Part shown: piece after piece, positions 37,174-42,612 of the stretch
Layout: each line of letters begins with the position of its first letter
How positions within the stretch are numbered: the stretch's first letter is position 1
From: Verrucomicrobiota bacterium
Lineage (GTDB): Bacteria > Verrucomicrobiota > Kiritimatiellia > JAKQHR01
Direction of reading: 5' to 3'
DNA length: 42,612 nt
NCBI GenBank assembly: GCA_029557905.1
Contig: JAKQHR010000061.1
Span: 1-42,612, forward strand
The notes under the pieces: model-generated
What the model was told of the DNA's origin: nothing
Database searches by the model: none
The model's input: only the letters and a program-made list of their open reading frames with translations
Translations under genes and position numbers: made by a program

Positions 37174-37839
37174 TCATTTGGACTCGTCCGTCAAGACTTC
37201 ACGGCGGGCGAACAGTCTTTTCAGCGCGCGCGCGACAGCCCTGCGGACAGTGAAATACCGGTCACGCCGCACTGAACGCAGTGCGGGGAGCGCCAGCGGG
37301 TCGCCGATGTCATGCAGCGCATTGGCCGCGGCAATGCGGCGGCGCTCGTCGGAATCGCGCAGATACGGGATAATGCCCGGCACGGCCTCGTGGACGCCCC
37401 ACTTCCCCAGTGTGCGCATGGCGGCGCCAGCCTCGTGCTCGCACTCCAGAAACGGAAGCACACGGTCCGCGTACTGCGGCGTGCGGTTGAATCCCAGAAA
37501 GTAAATCGCCATTTTGCGGATATCTTTGTTTTTTGAATCCAGTGCACCCAGCAGCACCGGGGCGGACTCTTCCGGCGGCAGGGTTTCCACCATCTGCTGG
37601 GCATAGATGCCGAACCAGATGTTGTCGCTGTCCGCATGGCCGATCAGATATTCCAGCGCCGAGGGCCCGCGCGCAAAAAGCTCCGAGCGCGCGGCCGCCT
37701 TGCGCTCGCGCTTGAGTTCCGTGGACCCGTATCGCGAAGCATGAAGCATGAGTCCGTCAAAACTCATTGAGGCAACATCGAGCGATTCCGCAAACGCCGG
37801 CGAAGCGATCGCGAGAAAAACGGCAAAGAGCCTTCTCAT
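37174..37839 (-). CDS. Exported HEAT-repeat protein
   Basis: 221 aa. A signal peptide (LFAVFLAIASPAFA) precedes about four to five HEAT/PBS-type helical repeats: SAPVLLGALDSKNKDIRKMAIYFLG, AVPGIIPYLRDSDERRRIAAANALHDIG and ALPALRSVRRDRYFTVRRAVARALKRL. Such repeats form a protein-binding solenoid. A perfect ribosome-binding site (AAGGAGG) lies just before the ATG, which overlaps the stop of the upstream G-x-D-x-Y repeat gene by 4 bp. The two exported proteins are therefore made together and may interact. Confidence 0.85.
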   Translation of the reverse strand: MRRLFAVFLAIASPAFAESLDVASMSFDGLMLHASRYGSTELKRERKAAARSELFARGPSALEYLIGHADSDNIWFGIYAQQMVETLPPEESAPVLLGALDSKNKDIRKMAIYFLGFNRTPQYADRVLPFLECEHEAGAAMRTLGKWGVHEAVPGIIPYLRDSDERRRIAAANALHDIGDPLALPALRSVRRDRYFTVRRAVARALKRLFARREVLTDESK

Positions 37840-39710
37840 GGCTCCTCCTTCAGATCATAGACGATTCCGAAATCCGGCCGTTCAAGGCGCGCGCCGGCTT
37901 CCGCACCGCAGGAATAGCGGTCCGCCCCCTGCAGATCGAGCAGCAGGGCAAGACTTCCATACTCGCGCTTGTCGCCCGGATTTCCGATGCCCTGGCACTG
38001 GTCCGGCTGGCGCGCAAAATAGGCGTCGTTCCCCGCGGAATCAATCAGCAGGGCCATGGCCGTGTTCAGCGCCCGGCCCTGGCTGTGATGATCTGCGGTA
38101 TAGGTATCATCTCCGGACTCATCGAAAAGCATCCCCACGGCGTAATCATGGGCGGCACCCTGCGCAAGAATATATCCGCTGTAGACATCGTTTCCCTCCC
38201 CGTCCCACAGCAGACCCGCGCTCAGATGAATGCCCGCGCCCTGCCCGTACTGGTGCAGGCTGTAGCGGTCATGACCGGCCGCATCCAGAAGCATGCCGAC
38301 GGAATACCAGTAGCCGACGCCCTGCCCATAGACATCGGCTTCGTAAACATCATTCCCCGCCAGATCCACCAGCGCGGCGACTCCGCCGCCCGCATAAGGC
38401 CGCATGCCGATGGAGCACCCCTGCGAAAGCGAGATGAAACGCTCGTCGTTCCGCTCCCAGTCATGCTCGCGGCCGCCGGCGAGATAGTGATCGTTTCCTT
38501 CACGGTCCATCAGCAGACCGATGGCCAGCACACCGGCCGAGGCCTGCGAGCTGAAGCCTGCCTGGTACAAATCGTCGCCCGCGAGATCGTGAAGCACTCC
38601 AATTCCCGCAAAGGCCGCGCCCTCGGCCAGCGCGTGGGCACGGTAAATATCGCTGCCCGAGCCGTCTTCAAGCCACGCCGCTCCGAACAGTCCGGCACCG
38701 AGCCCGGTGTATTCCACCGAATAGAAGTCATTGCCCCCGGCGTCTACCATCACGCAAATTCCCCACAGCGCCGCTCCGGGGCCAATCATTCCCCGGCCCG
38801 CATACGTGTCATCGCCCCGCAAATCCAACACCGCGCTGAGCGGATGGCCCTTCAGACCCTGCGCCGATGCTTCCGTGTATTTGTCATTGCCGGCCGGATC
38901 CACAATCAGGAGATACGGGGAATCATAATGGTCGTCGGATTCAGTTCCCACGGCAATTCTGCCCAGGGGCGTTTCATAAACGACAGCCGATTCCGGCCAG
39001 TTTGTCTCGGCCGAAGCCTCTTCGCGCAACTGGACCGCCGCTTCGTGAAAAATACGCCCGGCCTCAATCAGCGCCCCGAAATCAATTTTTTCAACCGCAT
39101 CCAGAAAACGGTCGGCATTCGGTTTCGGATCAAGATGCATGCCCTCTTCGATCACCTCGGCAACAAGATTCGATGAAAAGCCCGCGGCCGTGAGCGCTTC
39201 GCGGGTGGATTCGTAATCTTCGGCATTGAATGTTCCTGCAAGAACCGTGCAGGCCAGATATTCCTTTTCGGAAGAGCTCAGCTTCCCGAAGGCCGACTCC
39301 AGCAGGAACGAAGATTCCTGTGCTTTTGCATAGAACAGCTGAAGCGGATCATTCAACCCGGGGAATTTCGGAACGACATCCAATGTCAGCGTTGTTTCGG
39401 CGGATTTTGTTTTCATCCACGAATGAAACAGCGGCCACGGGTTGTCCGGTTCTTCCAGCATGGCCCGATAAAGATCATCGGCCAGGGCCGGCAGTTTCAG
39501 CGGCGACGAAAGCACCGTCCGTGTGCAGGGAAGCGCGATGCGGGGCTTGCCGAGGTCTTTCATGAACCCCATGTCCACCGGCGTCATGCCAATGGCAGAC
39601 AGGGCGTGACGCAAATGCGTGATTTCATTCGTTCCCGGTTCCGGACCCGCAGAGACCAGACACGGGAGAATCATCAGCGCCAGTATGAGTCCTGATCCCC
39701 TCTTCTGCAT
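37836..39710 (-). CDS. Large exported repeat protein with 12 G-x-D-x-Y motifs
   Basis: 624 aa from the ATG at 39710 (an ATG at 39728 is an alternative). A signal peptide (GLILALMILPCLVSA) is followed by ~220 residues with no family I recognise. The C-terminal ~370 residues are about a dozen units of roughly 25-45 residues: L-x-D-x-x-G-[NDSH]-D-x-Y, a variable stretch often ending in Q-G, then a small-residue strand (SVGMLLD, AVGMLFD, SAGLLWD). I count GNDKY, GDDTY, GNDFY, GSDIY, GDDLY, GNDHY, GNDVY, GHDRY, GNDVY, GDDTY, GNDAY and GADRY. The regular acidic turns suggest a calcium-bound beta-solenoid, comparable to but not the same as RTX nonapeptides. No catalytic motif is seen. Co-translated with the HEAT-repeat protein. 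Confidence 0.82.
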   Translation of the reverse strand: MQKRGSGLILALMILPCLVSAGPEPGTNEITHLRHALSAIGMTPVDMGFMKDLGKPRIALPCTRTVLSSPLKLPALADDLYRAMLEEPDNPWPLFHSWMKTKSAETTLTLDVVPKFPGLNDPLQLFYAKAQESSFLLESAFGKLSSSEKEYLACTVLAGTFNAEDYESTREALTAAGFSSNLVAEVIEEGMHLDPKPNADRFLDAVEKIDFGALIEAGRIFHEAAVQLREEASAETNWPESAVVYETPLGRIAVGTESDDHYDSPYLLIVDPAGNDKYTEASAQGLKGHPLSAVLDLRGDDTYAGRGMIGPGAALWGICVMVDAGGNDFYSVEYTGLGAGLFGAAWLEDGSGSDIYRAHALAEGAAFAGIGVLHDLAGDDLYQAGFSSQASAGVLAIGLLMDREGNDHYLAGGREHDWERNDERFISLSQGCSIGMRPYAGGGVAALVDLAGNDVYEADVYGQGVGYWYSVGMLLDAAGHDRYSLHQYGQGAGIHLSAGLLWDGEGNDVYSGYILAQGAAHDYAVGMLFDESGDDTYTADHHSQGRALNTAMALLIDSAGNDAYFARQPDQCQGIGNPGDKREYGSLALLLDLQGADRYSCGAEAGARLERPDFGIVYDLKEEP

Positions 39711-39753
39711 ATGAGAAGTATGAAACATCTGCGGAGGCAATTCAATCCAATCA

Positions 39754-40641
39754 TTACAGGCGCAGGCGGGCGGAGATATAGCCCCAGGCCACTCCCAGCC
39801 CGAGGCCTATTCCATGAACGGTGTTGGCGACCGGACCCATCAGGCCGGTGAGACAGAGAAAGAACCAGACGATCATCATGGTTACCGTTGTCGGATGCAG
39901 AAACAGTCCGGAGCCGGGATCATATCGGCCCTTCATCCAGACATATCCCAGCATTCCATACACCACGCCGGACATCCCGCCGAACAGCGGGCCGGACACG
40001 TAGAACTGGCCGATATTGGAGAGCGATGCAACAACGGCGATGAAAATCCCAAGGAACCACGGGCCCTTGATGCGCTCGATCATTCCTCCGAGATCGCGGA
40101 GCCACATCATGTTGAAGAGGATATGCCAGATGCCGAAGTGGAGGAAGATCGGCGTAATGAGCCGCCAGATCTGGCCGTGGCGGATTTCAGGCAGGCCCGG
40201 CATCCACTGGATCATATTGCCCTGCTCATAAACCCCGGTGATGAACAGAAACCGGACCAGATCAGTGCGCGCGCCAAGCATGGAAACTATGCTGACCAGA
40301 ATGGAAACGCCCATCAGTACAGCCGTCAGACGGCCCGTGCGTCCGGCCCACAACCGGTCACGATCAAAGGTGCGCTTTGCGGCCTCCTTCTCGGCTCTCT
40401 CCGCTTCGGTCATGAATTCTTCGGCGGCGCCTTCCGCAGCCAGATACGCGGGGTCTTCCGGATGGCTCTGAAAATCACGGAGCAGCTGCGCGGCGGGTTC
40501 CAGGAGGTCCTCGTCCTCGACCCAGATGTGCCATGCCCCGTCATCGCCCTTCTCGGGGTGACAGACCATGCCCTGCGTCACCGCATAGTCGCAGAAAAGG
40601 CCCGCGCTTTTTTCAGAGATCAGATGTCCGATATCGCGCAT
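39754..40641 (-). CDS. Rhomboid-family intramembrane serine protease (GlpG-like)
   Basis: 295 aa. Residues 1-65 resemble the cytoplasmic N-terminal domain of GlpG; a charged linker (70-95) leads to six transmembrane helices. The catalytic Ser224 is in GGMSGVVYGMLGY (G-x-S-G) and the catalytic His276 in VANTVHGIGLG. HILFNMMW (H173, N177) matches the oxyanion-site helix of GlpG, and WRLITPIFLHFG is the typical loop 1 region. It cleaves membrane-anchored substrates within the bilayer. The ATG is 2 bp after the gpmI stop, so the gene is co-translated with gpmI, as an apparently unrelated operon mate. Confidence 0.93.
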   Translation of the reverse strand: MRDIGHLISEKSAGLFCDYAVTQGMVCHPEKGDDGAWHIWVEDEDLLEPAAQLLRDFQSHPEDPAYLAAEGAAEEFMTEAERAEKEAAKRTFDRDRLWAGRTGRLTAVLMGVSILVSIVSMLGARTDLVRFLFITGVYEQGNMIQWMPGLPEIRHGQIWRLITPIFLHFGIWHILFNMMWLRDLGGMIERIKGPWFLGIFIAVVASLSNIGQFYVSGPLFGGMSGVVYGMLGYVWMKGRYDPGSGLFLHPTTVTMMIVWFFLCLTGLMGPVANTVHGIGLGLGVAWGYISARLRL

Positions 40642-40643
40642 TT

Positions 40644-42302
40644 TCAGCCGGCATCCACAATGCTGGGCGCGTAATCCGCCGGCGGCTCGAAGCCCAGCAG
40701 CTTTATGCAGGTCGCGGCAAGGCTGGCGATTCCCAGGTCTTTGGCGTCAGACAGCTTGATCTGATCCTTGTTTGCAGGAGCATAGATATAAACCGGGACG
40801 GGATTGAGCGAATGACTGGTCTTGGCCTGCGGGCCGCCGGTGTGCGGATCAATCGCCGGCTGGCCGGTTTTCTTGCTGCGCTCGTACATGTCGTCCGCGT
40901 TGCCGTGATCAGCCGAAATCACCATGATGCCGCCGGCCTTCTTCACCGCCTCAATCAGCCGCGCAAGGCAGAGGTCCACGGTTTCCACCGCTATGCGGAC
41001 AGCCTCGAATATTCCCGTGTGGCCGACCATGTCGCCGTTGGGATAGTTCAGGCGGATGAACTTGTGTTTCCCGCTTTCGATGGCCGCGATCACGCGGTCG
41101 GTGATTTCCGCGCCCTTCATCCACGGCCGCTGCTCAAAGGGCACAATGTCAGACGGAATCTCAATATAATCCTCCAGCGTATCGCTGAATTTCCCGGAGC
41201 GGTTGCCGTTGAAGAAATAGGTCACGTGCCCGTATTTCTGCGTCTCGCTGATGGCGAGCTGCGTGACGCTGGACTTGATCAGGTATTCATCCAGTGTGCG
41301 GTCAATGGCCGGCGGCTCCACCAGGAATTTCTTCGGGATGTGCAGGTCGCCGTCATATTCCATCATGCCCGCATACTTCACTTTCGGCCGCGAGCCGCGG
41401 TCGAAGTATTCCAGATTGTCCTCCTCAAACGCGCGCGACATTTCAATGGCGCGGTCGCCGCGGAAGTTGAAATAGATCACGCTGTCGCCGTCAACGATCG
41501 GTCCGACGGCCTTTCCGTTCTTCGCGATGACGAACGGAGGCAGATCCTGGTCAATGATGCCGGGCTTTTCATTCCGGAATGTTTCGATCGCCTCGCGCGC
41601 GGTTGCGAAAAAGCGCCCCTCGCCCTTCACGTGGGTCTTCCAGCCCAGCTCCACCATGCTCCAGTTGGCGTTGTAACGGTCCATCGTGATGACCATGCGG
41701 CCGCCGCCGGACGCGATCAGAAACTGCGTCTTGCCGGCTGCGTTCTTTTCCCCGAAGAAGGCTTCAATGTCGTCAATGTAAGTCAGGGCGGAAGTCGGCG
41801 GAACATCGCGGCCGTCGAGAAGCGGGTGCAGGCATACGCGCGCGATGCCCTCGGCGGCGGCCTCGTTCAGCATGCCCTTGAGCTGGTCAATATGGCTGTG
41901 GACGTTGCCGTCGGAAAACAGGCCGATGAAATGAAGGGTGGACTGGTTCGCCCTGCAGTTGGCGATCAATTCTTTCCAGACCGCGCCCTCGAAAATGCTT
42001 CGCGAGGCGATGGCATTGTTCACAAGCTGCGCGCCCTGATCAAAAACGCGGCCGCAGCCGATGGCGTTGTGGCCAACTTCGCTGTTGCCCATGTCCTCGT
42101 CCGACGGCAGGCCGACGGCGCGGCCGTGGGCCTTGAGTTGAGAATTGACCGTATTGGCCTTCAGCCAGTCCATGGTCGGCGTGGAGGCAGCGCGGACGAA
42201 ATCGCCCTCTTCGTGTTTTCCGATGCCGACCCCGTCCATGATCACCAGCACTACCGGGCCGGCCGGGCCGGCGAACTTTTTCGATTTCTTCAACGCTTCC
42301 AT
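40644..42302 (-). CDS. gpmI: 2,3-bisphosphoglycerate-independent phosphoglycerate mutase
   Basis: 552 aa from the ATG at 42302, behind GAGGCGG. It interconverts 3- and 2-phosphoglycerate in glycolysis using two metal ions (Mn2+ or similar). VLVIMDGVGIG carries metal ligand D23, and DMGNSEVGHNAIG carries the phosphoserine nucleophile S74. GHTGIFEAVRIAVE and ISADHGNADDM supply further metal ligands. Family length is usually 510-550 aa. In-frame extension upstream would run into a tandem repeat and is not supported. First gene of a minus-strand run ending at fba. Confidence 0.95.
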   Translation of the reverse strand: MEALKKSKKFAGPAGPVVLVIMDGVGIGKHEEGDFVRAASTPTMDWLKANTVNSQLKAHGRAVGLPSDEDMGNSEVGHNAIGCGRVFDQGAQLVNNAIASRSIFEGAVWKELIANCRANQSTLHFIGLFSDGNVHSHIDQLKGMLNEAAAEGIARVCLHPLLDGRDVPPTSALTYIDDIEAFFGEKNAAGKTQFLIASGGGRMVITMDRYNANWSMVELGWKTHVKGEGRFFATAREAIETFRNEKPGIIDQDLPPFVIAKNGKAVGPIVDGDSVIYFNFRGDRAIEMSRAFEEDNLEYFDRGSRPKVKYAGMMEYDGDLHIPKKFLVEPPAIDRTLDEYLIKSSVTQLAISETQKYGHVTYFFNGNRSGKFSDTLEDYIEIPSDIVPFEQRPWMKGAEITDRVIAAIESGKHKFIRLNYPNGDMVGHTGIFEAVRIAVETVDLCLARLIEAVKKAGGIMVISADHGNADDMYERSKKTGQPAIDPHTGGPQAKTSHSLNPVPVYIYAPANKDQIKLSDAKDLGIASLAATCIKLLGFEPPADYAPSIVDAG

Positions 42303-42421
42303 TTTCCGCCTCGTCGTTCTTTTGTTGGATTGAATGAACAATATGCACCGTGATGCGCCAAAGCGCAAGTTTGATGAGGAAACAGGCCCGGTCCAGGAGT
42401 GACCTATCTGCCGGCTGGTGT
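42303..42421 (-). promoter_or_regulatory. Upstream region of gpmI with weak promoter
   Basis: The 119 bp upstream of gpmI contain, on the minus strand, a TTGCGC and a CATATT 17 bp apart (about 42356 down to 42339), plus the small inverted repeat TGCGC-TTTG-GCGCA. These could drive gpmI, but matches are weak. No gene is seen here. Confidence 0.3.
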
Positions 42422-42612
42422 GACCTTCCGCTCCGGCGGGGCAAGCCCACCGGGGGCGTAAAGCATCCGGACCCCCGCGACCTTGCGCTCCGGCGAAACA
42501 AGCCCACCGGGGGGCGGGAAGCATCCGGACCCCCCGCGACCCTGCGCTCCGGCGGGGCAAGCCCACCGGGGGCGGGAAGCATCCGGACCCCCGCGACCCT
42601 GCGCTCCGGCGG
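42422..42612. repeat. 57-59-bp GC-rich tandem repeat, at least 3.3 copies
   Basis: Units begin at 42422, 42479, 42538 and 42595 (periods 57, 59, 57) and the array runs off the window. Each unit contains CTCCGGCGGGGCAAGCCC, a C/G-rich ACCGGGGGCG stretch, GCATCCGGACC and CCCGCGAC. Units differ by a few substitutions (GGGG to AAAC) and extra G/C in homopolymer runs. The whole unit repeats without variable spacers, so this is a minisatellite-type array and not CRISPR. Confidence 0.9.

Noticed and set aside
40533-42353. A 606-codon open frame on the plus strand opposite gpmI and the rhomboid gene
   Set aside because: It is antisense to two genes with intact catalytic motifs; its translation is His/Arg/Gly-rich without domains, as expected from GC-rich shadow frames.
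42422-42612. CRISPR array at the right edge
   Set aside because: The whole 57-59-bp unit repeats with only a few changes; there are no unique spacers of constant length and no cas genes.

Overview
The window (about 42.6 kb, GC-rich, no mobile elements seen) looks like ordinary chromosome of a Gram-negative bacterium in the PVC group, most likely Kiritimatiellota/Verrucomicrobiota. This is an inference. It rests on a lipid A cluster using LpxI rather than LpxH, many Sec-exported repeat proteins, the C-terminal tail of the exported phospholipase D-like protein, and intergenic palindromes of the type TTCCAATCATTGGAA, which I associate with that group. No rRNA or ribosomal protein gene is present to settle the taxonomy.

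Layout, left to right. 1-73: a tRNA-Ser(GGA) cut by the window edge. 193-3407: mutM, a DUF523/DUF1722 protein and a sigma54-dependent response regulator. 3481-6391: lpxI, a Gfo/Idh/MocA oxidoreductase and lpxB (lipid A synthesis), divergent from an exported beta-propeller (6547-7788). 7798-11175: cysC-cysD-cysN/C, sulfate activation to PAPS, with two APS kinase domains. 11229-18981: a tightly coupled efflux operon, tetR-OMF-MFP-RND-MATE, with an operator inside its promoter. 19203-20841: a small exported hypothetical protein, then an exported nucleic-acid-deaminase-like protein followed 8 bp later by a 115-aa helical protein, together resembling a toxin/immunity pair. 20847-24041: a large membrane protein with TPRs. 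24180-26347: mgtE and recO. 26406-30575: a DUF697 membrane protein, glgX and an exported TNase-like protein. 30695-31825: a receiver/degenerate histidine-kinase protein behind a near-consensus sigma54 promoter. 31890-34183: a diacylglycerol-kinase-family lipid kinase overlapping an exported PLD-like protein. 34180-35187: an NrpR-type regulator, otherwise best known from archaea. 35350-42302, all on the minus strand: gpmI, rhomboid protease, a G-x-D-x-Y repeat protein, a HEAT-repeat protein, a TrmJ-like methyltransferase and class II fba with a clear terminator. 42422-42612: a 57-59-bp tandem repeat running off the end.

The most interesting element is the deaminase/partner pair at 19910-20841. 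The deaminase domain resembles the BURPS668_1122-type toxin deaminases, normally found at the C-terminus of large polymorphic toxins. Here it stands alone behind a signal peptide. Other notable signals are the sigma54 circuit (activator at 2046-3407, promoter at 30637-30651), the bacterial NrpR with GGAA/TTCC palindromes just upstream, two classes of structured intergenic repeat, and the 12-fold G-x-D-x-Y repeat protein. All gene functions are judged by eye from sequence motifs; no database search was run.
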